Part shown: positions 51,051-58,804 of the stretch, piece after piece
How positions within the stretch are numbered: position 1 is the first letter of the stretch
How the letters are laid out: the number at the start of each line of letters is the position of its first letter
NCBI GenBank assembly: GCA_963734185.1
Contig: CAVTGA010000001.1
Location: forward strand, 2,976,001-3,040,000
From: PALSA-894 sp963734185
GTDB lineage: Bacteria; Pseudomonadota; Alphaproteobacteria; Rhizobiales; Xanthobacteraceae
Length of the DNA stretch: 64,000 nucleotides
Reading direction: 5' to 3'
Notes under the pieces: generated by a model
Told to the model about the DNA's origin: nothing
Databases searched by the model: none
What the model saw: the letters and a program-made list of their open reading frames with translations, nothing else
Program-made: the position numbers and the translations under genes

Positions 51051-51323
51051 CTAGCGCCTGAAAAACTGCGTTAGCGCGGTTACGGCCGTCGCGACGATCC
51101 CAACCCCGAACACCCTTCCGATGATGACCCGAAGCCTGCGAAGGCGAGCGTGTCTTGCTTGTGTTGCATGCAATGGCGCGGAGATGTCGTAGCCGGACAG
51201 CCCATCCCGGCCCCTGACTCCATCAAGGCGCAGCAGATGCCTGATCGTGAAGGCAGCACCAAGCAGGTTGGTGACCATGAACACGATGGCCATGACAGGA
51301 ATGAGGTACTCGGCTCTTATCAT
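51051..51323 (-). CDS. Hypothetical 90-aa membrane protein
   Basis: 90 residues: a long hydrophobic N-terminal helix (EYLIPVMAIVFMVTNLLGAA) then a polar middle rich in Arg/His (ATQARHARLRRLRVIIGRVF) and a second hydrophobic helix (GVGIVATAVTALTQF). The ATG lies after a weak GAG ribosome site. Not recognised. Confidence 0.45.
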   Translation of the reverse strand: MIRAEYLIPVMAIVFMVTNLLGAAFTIRHLLRLDGVRGRDGLSGYDISAPLHATQARHARLRRLRVIIGRVFGVGIVATAVTALTQFFRR

Positions 51324-51480
51324 TCGCGTCTCATTGCCTTGAGCGCCGACATTATCCAGGCAAGGCCCGCCAACGTGCGGACAGCGCCAGCTGTCGTGCC
51401 AATGATATTCGCCAGAGTCTATCATCATTTCGCTGACGCGGAGTACGCATTGGGGCGGCGCGCTGCGCCCGTGCTCTAAC

Positions 51481-51546
51481 GGGATGCCCGGCGCAAGAGT
51501 CGACGCTCGGGCCCGCCGAAGGCGGGACCCGCGTGCCGGGCATGAC
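51481..51546. repeat. gatgcccggcgc repeat
   Basis: Outer arms gatgcccggc / gccgggcat(g) with an inner gggcccgccgaaggcgggac hairpin. Related to the element at 2225-2309. Lies just downstream of the GNAT copy 2 stop. Confidence 0.6.
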
Positions 51547-51559
51547 GGAGGAGAGTGAG

Positions 51560-51991
51560 CTACTTGCGCCACTCCATGCGAACGTCGGGCAGCTTTTCCT
51601 CGTTGTCTCCCGTCGTGTATTCGACCTCGGCGAACCCCTGGCTGCGGTAGAAGCCGCGCGCGGGGATATGCTGGAAACACCAAAGCTGCAGGTACGGGTA
51701 GGCCTGTTTCGCCCGGTCGAGCAGCGCCTTGCCGATGCCGCTGCGGTGGTGGCGCTGCTCCACGCGCAGATGATCGACCCAGTCCTTGCGGTAGGCGATG
51801 AATCCGACGACCGATGCCTCCGCCGCGGCGACCAGCACGGTGCATTTCACGAACACGGTGTTGGTGAAGAAGTCCAAATCCTCTTCGCGGGTGTGGATCG
51901 GCGCAATCCCGAGCGTCTCCCTCAGGCTGCGCGCGTGAAGATCGACGACGGCATCGATGTCGCGCGGTGAGGCGTTGCGGATCGTGTGCAT
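51560..51991 (-). CDS. GNAT family N-acetyltransferase (copy 2, tRNA-linked)
   Basis: 143 residues with the same motif A (VEQRHHRSGIGKALLDRAKQ) as the copy at 39903-40355, about 90% identical. It starts 5 bases after the CCA end of tRNA-Gly and may be co-transcribed with it. This is probably the resident copy, given its fixed position by the tRNA; copy 1 then arose by duplication or arrived with the island. Confidence 0.88.
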   Translation of the reverse strand: MHTIRNASPRDIDAVVDLHARSLRETLGIAPIHTREEDLDFFTNTVFVKCTVLVAAAEASVVGFIAYRKDWVDHLRVEQRHHRSGIGKALLDRAKQAYPYLQLWCFQHIPARGFYRSQGFAEVEYTTGDNEEKLPDVRMEWRK

Positions 51992-51996
51992 GGTGT

Positions 51997-52071
51997 TGGA
52001 GCGGGCGATCGGGATCGAACCGACGACATTCAGCTTGGGAAGCTGACGTTCTACCACTGAACTACGCCCGC
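51997..52071 (-). tRNA. tRNA-Gly (anticodon CCC)
   Basis: Complete cloverleaf on the minus strand: acceptor GCGGGCG / CGCCCGC, D arm (GTTCAGTGGTAGAAC), anticodon stem TCAGC / GCTGA with loop TTCCCAA (anticodon CCC), T arm GTCGG-TTCGATC-CCGAT, discriminator T and encoded CCA. It reads GGG codons. A frequent type of integration site for mobile elements, here at the right edge of the accessory region. Confidence 0.93.
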
Positions 52072-52144
52072 GCTGACTCAGAGGATAGCGGAGCGCGCCG
52101 CGCCGGCCAAGCGCTCTGCGCGCCCGCGTGGGGCACGGCGCCCG

Positions 52145-52254
52145 CATGGTGAGGAGCCGCGCGTAGCGCGGTGTCTCGAACCATGGCCAAGAACTCCGGA
52201 GCCTGCCGCCATCCTTCGAGGCTCGCGCTTCGCGCGAGCACCTCAGGATGAGGA
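52145..52254. repeat. Palindromic repeat composite
   Basis: gaggagccgcgcgtagcgcg, then gtctcgaaccatgg, cctgccgccatccttcgag and gctcgcgcttcgcgcgagc ending cctcaggatgagg. Same composite as 50886-51005 but without the intron. Confidence 0.7.
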
Positions 52255-52260
52255 CGGAGC

Positions 52261-53445
52261 TCACCCAAACACCACCGGCACCCTTCTTGGCCCGCGCACC
52301 GTGCCCTCCGACCACGTCACCGGCTCGCCCGCGTCAAGCCGGAACTCGGGAATGCGCTTGAGCCACTCCTCGAGCGCGATCCGGATCTCCATGCGCGCCA
52401 GGTTGGAGCCGACGCAGCGGTGGATGCCGAGGCCGAACGCCGCGTGCCGGTTGTTGGCGCGGTCGATGATCACGCGGTCGGCGTCGGGGAACGCGGCCGG
52501 ATCGCGGTTGGCGGCCGGGAACGACAGCAGCACCATCTCGCCCTGCTTGAACGTGCAGCCGTTGATCGCCGTGTCCTTGGCGACCTCGCGCGCCATGGTG
52601 ACCGGCGCATAGGCGCGCAGGAACTCCTCGACCGCGGTCGGCAGCAACTTCGGCTCGGCGACGAGGCGGCGGCGATCGGCCTCATGCGTCGCAAGGTGCC
52701 ACAGGCACGATCCGATCGCGCTCCAGGTGGTGTCGATGCCGGCGATCAGCAGCAGCCGCAGCGTGCCGAGGACATGGTTCTCGCTCAGCGGCGCGCCATC
52801 GATGCGGGCCGCGGCGAGGTAGCTGATCAGATCGTCCTGCGGCTCAGTCCGGCGCTTGTCGACCTCGACGCGGAAATAATCGTGGCTCTCGTTCACCGCG
52901 CGCATCATCACGTCTGGATCGGTGATGCCGACCTCGAGCATCTCGTGAATCCACTTGCGGAACAGGTCGCCGTCGCGCTCCGGCACGCCGAGCATGAGCG
53001 CGATCACGCGCACCGGGATGTCCTGCGCATAGTCGCGCGCCGCGTCGCACCGCCCCTGGTCGACGAAGCGCCCGATCAGCTCGCGGCAAATCTCGCGCGC
53101 CCGCGGCTCGTGCCGGGTAATCGAGTCGGGCGTGAAGGCAGGCAGCAGCAGGTTCTTGGCCGCGCGATGCTTGGGCGGATCGGAGGTGATCGGCGGCGCC
53201 GGCACGCGCGGTGGATAGGTCTCGCGCACCACCACGCGGCGCGAGGAGAAGTGCTCGGTGTCGTTGGCGATCGCGCGCACGTCCGCATAGCGGGTCGGGA
53301 AGTACACACCGAGATAGCGGTCGGTATGGGCGACCGGGCAGCTTGCGCGCAGCGCGTCCCAGATCGGGTACGGGTTCTCGATCCAGCGCGGATCGAGATG
53401 ATCGAAATCGGTGGCCCAGTCGGTGACCGGCGGACGCGCGCTCAT
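52261..53445 (-). CDS. Cytochrome P450
   Basis: 394 residues. The heme-thiolate loop is AAFGLGIHRCVGSNLARME, the I-helix acid-Thr pair lies in LLIAGIDTTWSAIG, and the ExxR motif in AVEEFLRAYAP. A soluble bacterial class I monooxygenase. The ATG at 53445 overlaps the ferredoxin stop (ATGA), so electrons likely come from that ferredoxin. Substrate unknown; the set resembles terpene/steroid P450 operons but no further pathway genes are near. Confidence 0.94.
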   Translation of the reverse strand: MSARPPVTDWATDFDHLDPRWIENPYPIWDALRASCPVAHTDRYLGVYFPTRYADVRAIANDTEHFSSRRVVVRETYPPRVPAPPITSDPPKHRAAKNLLLPAFTPDSITRHEPRAREICRELIGRFVDQGRCDAARDYAQDIPVRVIALMLGVPERDGDLFRKWIHEMLEVGITDPDVMMRAVNESHDYFRVEVDKRRTEPQDDLISYLAAARIDGAPLSENHVLGTLRLLLIAGIDTTWSAIGSCLWHLATHEADRRRLVAEPKLLPTAVEEFLRAYAPVTMAREVAKDTAINGCTFKQGEMVLLSFPAANRDPAAFPDADRVIIDRANNRHAAFGLGIHRCVGSNLARMEIRIALEEWLKRIPEFRLDAGEPVTWSEGTVRGPRRVPVVFG

Positions 53446-53654
53446 GAACGTTCCTCTTGCTCCACGACCTCGACTGCGTCCTCGGGACAATTGGCCTTGG
53501 CGAGCCAGGCCTTATCGGCGAGAGCAGCCGGCACCGTGCCGCCGCCGATCTCGCGAGCGTTGCCGAGCTCATCGAGCGCGAACAGTTCCGGCGCCAGCGC
53601 GTGGCAGCGCGCGTGGCCCTGGCAGCGCTCGCGGTCGACGCGCACCTTCAACAT
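53442..53654 (-). CDS. 3Fe-4S ferredoxin, P450 redox partner
   Basis: 70 residues. CQGHARC (CxxHxxC) with the later ANCPEDAV supplies three Cys ligands of a 3Fe-4S cluster, the usual type for P450-coupled ferredoxins. It is translationally coupled to the P450. No ferredoxin reductase gene is in the window. Confidence 0.92.
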   Translation of the reverse strand: MLKVRVDRERCQGHARCHALAPELFALDELGNAREIGGGTVPAALADKAWLAKANCPEDAVEVVEQEERS

Positions 53655-53791
53655 GTCACCGGCACCTTGCTCCCGACCCGATGGAGATTCTCGCCCTACC
53701 AGACTAGCGGTCGACCCGCCTCGGCCGCAACAATGCAGAACGAGAACGCGGGCACCCCGCGCTCCCTCCTCAGCTACCCTTCTTGTCTTCC

Positions 53792-54640
53792 ATGACCGAC
53801 CGCAGGAGACCTCCCGTGACCGCCTGGCTTCGCACCGTCGTCGAAGATCCCCGCACCGAGCGCGCGATCATGACCCTGATCATCGTCAACGCCGTCATTC
53901 TCGGCATGGAGACGAGCGAAACGCTCAACGCGAATTACGGCGCGCTGTTGAATGCGCTCGACCATGCCATCCTCGCGGTGTTCGTGGTCGAGCTCGCCGC
54001 ACGCATGATCGTGCATCGCGGCGCATTCTTCCGCGATCCCTGGAGCCTGTTCGATCTCGTGATCGTCGCGATCGCGCTTGTGCCCGCGAGCGAGACGTTC
54101 TCGGTCTTGCGCGCCATGCGCATCCTGCGCGCGCTGCGGCTCATCACCGCCGTGCCGGCGCTCAAGCGCGTGGTCGCAGGCCTGCTCGCGGCAATGCCGG
54201 GCATGGGATCGATCGTGCTGCTGATCGGGTTGCTCTATTACGTGTTCGCCGTGATGGCGACCAAGCTCTACGGCCATGATTTCCCCGCGCTGTTCGGCAC
54301 GCTCGGCGCCTCGCTGTTCACGCTGTTCACGGTGATGACGCTCGAGGGCTGGGTCGACGGGGTAGTCAAGCCGATCATGGAGAAATTCCCCTACGCGTGG
54401 GCTTTCTTCATCGCCTTCATCATCACAACCACGTTCATGGTGCTCAACCTGTTCATCGGCGTCGTGGTCAACGCGATGCAGATCGAGAACGCCAAGGCCG
54501 AAGCCGCGGAACGCGAGATCGAGCGCGAGATGATCGGCGAGGAGACGGCGCCGATCGCCGCCGAGATCAAGGCGCTCAAAGCCGAGGTCTCGGCTTTGCG
54601 GGCGGACATCAGCGCGCGATGGCCGAAGACGGCGCCATGA
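53792..54640 (+). CDS. Voltage-gated cation channel, NaChBac-like
   Basis: 282 residues, one six-helix domain. S4 carries spaced arginines (SVLRAMRILRALRLITAVPA). The pore loop reads FTVMTLEGWVDG, where NaChBac-type sodium channels have TLESW; S6 is FFIAFIITTTFMVLNLFIGV. A C-terminal coiled coil (IENAKAEAAEREIEREM) assembles the tetramer. ATG 53792 is chosen over TTG 53783. The Gly in place of Ser in the filter may alter selectivity. Confidence 0.88.
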   Translation: MTDRRRPPVTAWLRTVVEDPRTERAIMTLIIVNAVILGMETSETLNANYGALLNALDHAILAVFVVELAARMIVHRGAFFRDPWSLFDLVIVAIALVPASETFSVLRAMRILRALRLITAVPALKRVVAGLLAAMPGMGSIVLLIGLLYYVFAVMATKLYGHDFPALFGTLGASLFTLFTVMTLEGWVDGVVKPIMEKFPYAWAFFIAFIITTTFMVLNLFIGVVVNAMQIENAKAEAAEREIEREMIGEETAPIAAEIKALKAEVSALRADISARWPKTAP

Positions 54641-54643
54641 CGC

Positions 54644-55750
54644 TCAGGCGCGGAAATGCTTCGACAGCTTCAGCCCCTGAGCCTGGTAATTGGAGCCGAT
54701 GTCCTGTCCGTACAATTGGTCCGGGCGCGCCAGCATCTTCTCGTAGACCAGCCGGCCGACGATCTGCCCATGCTCGATGATGAACGGCACCTCGCGCGAG
54801 CGCACCTCGAGCACGGCGCGGCTGCCGAACCCGCCGGCGCCCGCATAACCGAAGCCCGGATCGAAGAAGCCGGCATAGTGCACGCGGAATTCGCCGACCA
54901 GCGGGTCGAACGGCACCATCTCGGCCGCATAGTCCGGCGGCACCTGCACGGCCTCCTTCGAGGCCAGGATGTAGAACTCGTCGGGATCGAGGATCAGCGT
55001 CTCGTCCGCGCGCGCCAGCACCGGCTCCCAGTAGTCGGCCGCCGCATAGCCGGCGCGGCGCTCGACGTCGATCAGCCCGGTGTGGCGCTTGGCGCGATAG
55101 CCGACCAGTTCGAGCGCGCCGCCGCCCGCAAGGTCGACGCCGACCGCAATCCCGCCCTCGAAGTCGGCGTCCTGCGCATCCACCAGCCGCTCGCGCGCAT
55201 GCAGCGCCGCGAGCTCGTCGCGCCCGAGCACCGCATAGCCGCGCCGCAGGCGCAGTTGCGACAGCCGCGAGCCCTCGCGCACCAGCACCGGAAACGTGCG
55301 CGGGCTGATCTCGGTGTAGAGCGGCCCGTGGTATCCGGCCTCGATGCGGTCGAAGCTGCGCGCGCGGTCGGCGATGATGCGGGTGAAGACATCGAGACGG
55401 CCGGTCGAGCTCTTCGGGTTCGCGGCGGCCGCCACATCGGCAGGGAGCGCCAGGCTCTCGATCAGCGGGACGATATAGACGCACCCGGTCTCCAGCACCG
55501 CGCCGTCGCCGAGCGCGATCTCGTGCAGCTTGAGGTCCTCGATGCGGTCGGCGACGGTCGCGTGCGGACCGGGCAGAAAGCTCGCCCGCACCCGATAGGC
55601 CACGTCGCCGAGGCGCAGGTCGAGGCTCGCCGGCTGGATCTGGTCGGGATCGAACGGATAGGCGGGCAGGATCGCGCCGGCCGTGCCGAGCGCTGCGATC
55701 ATCCGGTCCGGCAGGATGCCGGTCGCATCGGCGGCAAGCGAGAGCGGCAT
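54644..55750 (-). CDS. dcd: 2'-deoxycytidine 5'-triphosphate deaminase (long form)
   Basis: 368 residues, the long dCTP deaminase of alphaproteobacteria, probably two fused deaminase/dUTPase-like repeats. Blocks include NPKSSTGRLDVFTRIIADRA and GYHGPLYTEISPRTFPVLVR in the first half, and GFFDPGFGYAGAGGFGSRAV LEVRSREVPFIIEHGQ in the second (written here as two pieces). It provides dUMP precursors for thymidylate synthesis. The shorter extra copy lies at 10662-11216. Confidence 0.9.
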   Translation of the reverse strand: MPLSLAADATGILPDRMIAALGTAGAILPAYPFDPDQIQPASLDLRLGDVAYRVRASFLPGPHATVADRIEDLKLHEIALGDGAVLETGCVYIVPLIESLALPADVAAAANPKSSTGRLDVFTRIIADRARSFDRIEAGYHGPLYTEISPRTFPVLVREGSRLSQLRLRRGYAVLGRDELAALHARERLVDAQDADFEGGIAVGVDLAGGGALELVGYRAKRHTGLIDVERRAGYAAADYWEPVLARADETLILDPDEFYILASKEAVQVPPDYAAEMVPFDPLVGEFRVHYAGFFDPGFGYAGAGGFGSRAVLEVRSREVPFIIEHGQIVGRLVYEKMLARPDQLYGQDIGSNYQAQGLKLSKHFRA

Positions 55751-55777
55751 CGCAATCCTCGATTCTCGCGACCGTCT

Positions 55778-55876
55778 AGAGCGGGATGACGTTTCTTCGA
55801 ATCGTCATCCCGCTCTAACTTCTTGCTGGAGCATGATCTTTTCCGAAAACCGGAATCCACTTTTCGGGATCATGCT
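55778..55876. repeat. Two adjacent palindromic repeats
   Basis: First: agagcgggatgacg / cgtcatcccgctct (55778-55816). Second: gagcatgatctt ... gggatcatgctc (55829-55876), the third copy in the window of the gcatgatcccgaaaag family. Both lie between the divergent dcd and metZ leader. Confidence 0.8.
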
Positions 55877-55929
55877 CTATCCGATGTCCGCCTTGACGAA
55901 AAGGCAAGGCCGGCGTAAGAGCCCATTTA

Positions 55930-55990
55930 TCCCGTGGTCATTTGAGCCGGCCGGCTTGCCGCCACGTTAAACAAAGGTGCTAAAAGGCCG
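55930..55990 (+). promoter_or_regulatory. SAM-II riboswitch upstream of metZ
   Basis: The sequence from CCCGTGGTCATTTGAGCCGG through GCCACGTTAAACAAAGGTGC to TAAAAGG follows the SAM-II consensus: CGTGG pairs with CCACG, and the TAAACAAA / GCTAAAA segments form the pseudoknot with the first loop. SAM-II senses S-adenosylmethionine and represses methionine genes in alphaproteobacteria. A terminator follows. Confidence 0.9.
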
Positions 55991-56008
55991 GGGACGCGTG
56001 TGACCGCG

Positions 56009-56046
56009 ACCCGGCAGCAGGGATCTTCCCTCGGCCGGGTTTTTTG
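56009..56046 (+). terminator. Intrinsic terminator between SAM-II riboswitch and metZ
   Basis: acccggc pairs with gccgggt, with an inner gggat/ttccc hairpin, and is followed by tttttt. Its place just after the aptamer and 21 bases before the ATG suggests control by premature termination, perhaps in addition to translational control. Confidence 0.8.
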
Positions 56047-56066
56047 TTGGTCACCAGGAGGCCGTC

Positions 56067-57251
56067 ATGCCCGCGTCCGCCCGCTACCGTCCCGAAACGC
56101 GTCTCGTCCATGCCGGCACGATGCGCTCGCAATTCAACGAGACGTCGGAAGCGCTGTTCCTCACGCAGGGCTACGTCTACGACAGCTCGGCGCAGGCCGA
56201 GCGCCGCTTCAAGAACGAGGAGCCGGGCTACCAGTACTCGCGCTTCGCCAATCCGACGGTGGCGATGTTCGAGGCGCGCATGGCGGCGTTCGAAGGGGCG
56301 CAGGCCGCGCGCGCGACCGCGACCGGCATGGCCGCCGTCACCGTCGCGTTGCTCGGTCAGCTCAAGGCCGGCGACCATGTGGTCGCCGCCAAGGCGCTGT
56401 TCGGATCCTGCCGCTTCGTGGTCGAGGAGTTCCTGCCGCGCTACGGCATCGCCTCGACGCTGGTCGACGGCATCGATCTCGACCAATGGCGCAACGCGAT
56501 GCGGCCGAACACCAAGACCTGCTTCCTCGAAAGTCCGACCAATCCCACGCTTGAAGTCATCGACATCGCGGCGGTCGCCGAAATCGCGCACGCGGCCGGC
56601 GCCACGCTGGTGGTCGACAACGTGTTCGCGACGCCTTTATTCCAGAGCCCGCTCGCGCTCGGCGCCGACTGCGTGGTCTATTCGGCCACCAAACACATCG
56701 ACGGCCAGGGCCGCTGTCTCGGCGGCGTGGTGCTCGCCTCGGAGGCGTTCATCCAGGCGCACATCCACAACCTGATCCGGCAGACCGGCCCGTCACTGTC
56801 GCCGTTCAACGCCTGGGTCATGCTCAAGGGGCTGGAGACGCTCAGCGTTCGGGTGCGGCGGCAGACCGACACGGCCGCGACGGTCGCGGTTGCGCTGGTC
56901 GAGCACCCGAAGATCACGCGCATGATCTATCCCGGCCGCCCGGACCATCCGCAGGCCGCAACCGCATTGAAGCAGATGCGCGGCGGCTCCACGCTCGTGG
57001 CGTTCGAGATCGCCGGCGGCAAGCGGGCGGCGTTCCATTTCCAGGACGCGCTCAAGCTCGTACGCATCAGCAACAATCTGGGCGACGCCAAGAGCCTGAT
57101 CACCCATCCGGCAACGACCACGCACCAGCGCATCGGGCCGGCCGCGCGTGCCGAGCTCGGCATCAGCGACGGGCTGGTGCGCTTCTCGGCCGGGCTCGAG
57201 CACCCCGACGACGTGGTCGAGGATCTGCTGGCCGCGCTCGATCAGGTATGA
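56067..57251 (+). CDS. metZ: O-succinylhomoserine sulfhydrylase
   Basis: 394 residues of the Cys/Met metabolism PLP family. The cofactor Lys is in VYSATKHIDGQGRCLGG, with YSRFANPTVAMFE and FLESPTNPTLEVIDI also diagnostic. It forms homocysteine directly from O-succinylhomoserine and sulfide, for methionine synthesis. An AGGAGG ribosome site precedes the ATG. Expression is under the SAM-II riboswitch and terminator upstream. Confidence 0.95.
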   Translation: MPASARYRPETRLVHAGTMRSQFNETSEALFLTQGYVYDSSAQAERRFKNEEPGYQYSRFANPTVAMFEARMAAFEGAQAARATATGMAAVTVALLGQLKAGDHVVAAKALFGSCRFVVEEFLPRYGIASTLVDGIDLDQWRNAMRPNTKTCFLESPTNPTLEVIDIAAVAEIAHAAGATLVVDNVFATPLFQSPLALGADCVVYSATKHIDGQGRCLGGVVLASEAFIQAHIHNLIRQTGPSLSPFNAWVMLKGLETLSVRVRRQTDTAATVAVALVEHPKITRMIYPGRPDHPQAATALKQMRGGSTLVAFEIAGGKRAAFHFQDALKLVRISNNLGDAKSLITHPATTTHQRIGPAARAELGISDGLVRFSAGLEHPDDVVEDLLAALDQV

Positions 57252-57269
57252 AAAGCCGCGGACGGCGTA

Positions 57270-58073
57270 TCAGCGCGTCGGCGATGCAGGCGGCATGCGC
57301 GCCGTCGCCACCGGCAGCCTGGCGCCGTCGGTGATGGCGTCGGCCAGCACCTTGGCGACGCAGGCATAGCTCCAGTCGTTCATGTGCAGGCCGTCGGGCG
57401 ACAGGAATGCCTCGAACGGAATGCCCAGCGTCTCGCGCCAGTGCCGCATCAGCGCAAAGCGATCGAACAGGCCGACTTCGGCGTCGCGCGCCGTGGCCGC
57501 GATGACGTCGAGCGAGTGCTCGATCCCCGGCTTGGTGATGATCTTGGGCGCATATTGCGCATTGACCAGGATCACGTCGGCGCCGGTCGCCTTCAAGCGC
57601 TCGACGCCGTCGAGGATCAATTGCGCCGGCGTCGGATGATCACGCAGCACCGAATTGCTGCCGACCTGCCACAGCACCAGGTCGGGCCGCTCGTCGATCA
57701 CGTCGGCCTCGAAGCGCGCGACCATCTGCGCCGCTTCCTCGCCGCCGATGCCGCGGTTGATGACGGTGATGACCGCGCCGGGCAACAGACGGTTGAGCTC
57801 GGCCTGCAGCCGGCTCGGATAGGTCGCGGCCCAGGAGGTCGCGCCAGAGCCCGAGGTCGACGAGGAGCCGATGGCGACGATCTTGATCGGGCGCCCCTGC
57901 GCAATGCGCAGGTGAACGTGATCGAGCTTGTGGTCGACATTGGCGAGCTCGGACGGCGCGCTGCAGGCCGGCTGTGCCGCGGGCACGACGGACTGCGCCT
58001 GCACCGGCAAGGCGAAAGCCGCGCACGCCGCAACAATCAGCGCGCCGGTGCGCGGGCCAAACTGCATGCTCAT
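57270..58073 (-). CDS. SGNH/GDSL-family hydrolase, exported
   Basis: 267 residues. A signal peptide (LIVAACAAFALPVQA) precedes the SGNH fold: catalytic Ser block IVAIGSSSTSGSGA, oxyanion Gly block NRGIGGEEAAQM, block III LWQVGSNSVLRD and the C-terminal DGLHMNDW with the Asp-x-x-His pair. A periplasmic esterase or acyl hydrolase; substrate unknown. It is convergent with metZ. Confidence 0.88.
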   Translation of the reverse strand: MSMQFGPRTGALIVAACAAFALPVQAQSVVPAAQPACSAPSELANVDHKLDHVHLRIAQGRPIKIVAIGSSSTSGSGATSWAATYPSRLQAELNRLLPGAVITVINRGIGGEEAAQMVARFEADVIDERPDLVLWQVGSNSVLRDHPTPAQLILDGVERLKATGADVILVNAQYAPKIITKPGIEHSLDVIAATARDAEVGLFDRFALMRHWRETLGIPFEAFLSPDGLHMNDWSYACVAKVLADAITDGARLPVATARMPPASPTR

Positions 58074-58391
58074 CGGGATAACGCCAGCCCCTGTTCGGAC
58101 ACGCCGCTCACGCCTTCTTGCGGGCGCGCAACGGAATCGTCAGCATTGTGCCCGCCGTAGATATAGCCGTTGCGGCGTTTCCAGGCAATCACCACCAACG
58201 TGCGACTTCACGCCGCGCCGCATGGTCAACGCGGCGTCACCGCCGCCCGCCTACGTAATAGTACCGAGGCCGCCCTCATCGCGTCGAATTGAGGATGCCG
58301 CGGGCCGCACGGCCATTGCGCGGCGGCCCGGAACGCGATTTACTGGCGATCCGCGAGAACGCCTCGCGCCGGATGATTCACCGGGGCCGCC
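58074..58391. other. Intergenic region before apaG
   Basis: 318 bases between the divergent SGNH hydrolase and apaG genes. A hairpin cgccgcgccgcatggtcaac-gcggcg is visible near 58212-58237. No gene, known riboswitch or strong promoter was found. Confidence 0.4.
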
Positions 58392-58787
58392 ATGTACCGG
58401 GCTGTCACGCGCAATATCGAGGTGACGGTGGAACCGCAGTATCTGGCGGACCGCTCATCGCCTGACCAGGGGCAGTATTTCTGGGCCTATACCATCGAGA
58501 TCACCAACAAGGGCGCGGAGACCGTGCAGCTCAAGACGCGGCATTGGCGCATCACCGACGCGTTCGGACGCCGCCAGGAGGTGCGTGGAGCGGGCGTCGT
58601 CGGCGAGCAACCGGTGCTCGAACCCGGCCAGTCGTTCGAATATACCAGCGGAGTGCCGCTGCCGACGCCCTCGGGCATCATGGTCGGCTCCTACGGCATG
58701 ACGACGACGACGACCGGAGAAGTCTTCGACATCGAGGTGCCGGCGTTCTCGCTCGACAGCCCGGAACCGCGGCGCACGGTCAACTGA
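58392..58787 (+). CDS. apaG: ApaG domain protein
   Basis: 131 residues, a single immunoglobulin/fibronectin-like ApaG fold. Signatures: YFWAYTIEITNKGAETVQL, RHWRITDAFGR, VRGAGVVGEQPVLEPGQSF and the Gly-rich SGIMVGSYGM. Linked in enterobacteria to Co2+/Mg2+ tolerance and diadenosine tetraphosphate metabolism; molecular role uncertain. Often close to metZ in Rhizobiales. Confidence 0.95.
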   Translation: MYRAVTRNIEVTVEPQYLADRSSPDQGQYFWAYTIEITNKGAETVQLKTRHWRITDAFGRRQEVRGAGVVGEQPVLEPGQSFEYTSGVPLPTPSGIMVGSYGMTTTTTGEVFDIEVPAFSLDSPEPRRTVN

Positions 58788-58804
58788 AGCCGATCGGCAT
58801 CATC

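Noticed and set aside
51324..51845. N-terminal extension of the 90-aa membrane protein frame through GNAT copy 2
   Set aside because: The upstream codons are an antiparallel-frame shadow of the GNAT gene and repeats; the internal ATG at 51323 gives a sensible membrane protein.
39903..51991. Island as an intact, active prophage or ICE
   Set aside because: No integrase, portal, capsid, relaxase or replication gene is visible; the terminase is truncated and the nuclease is interrupted.
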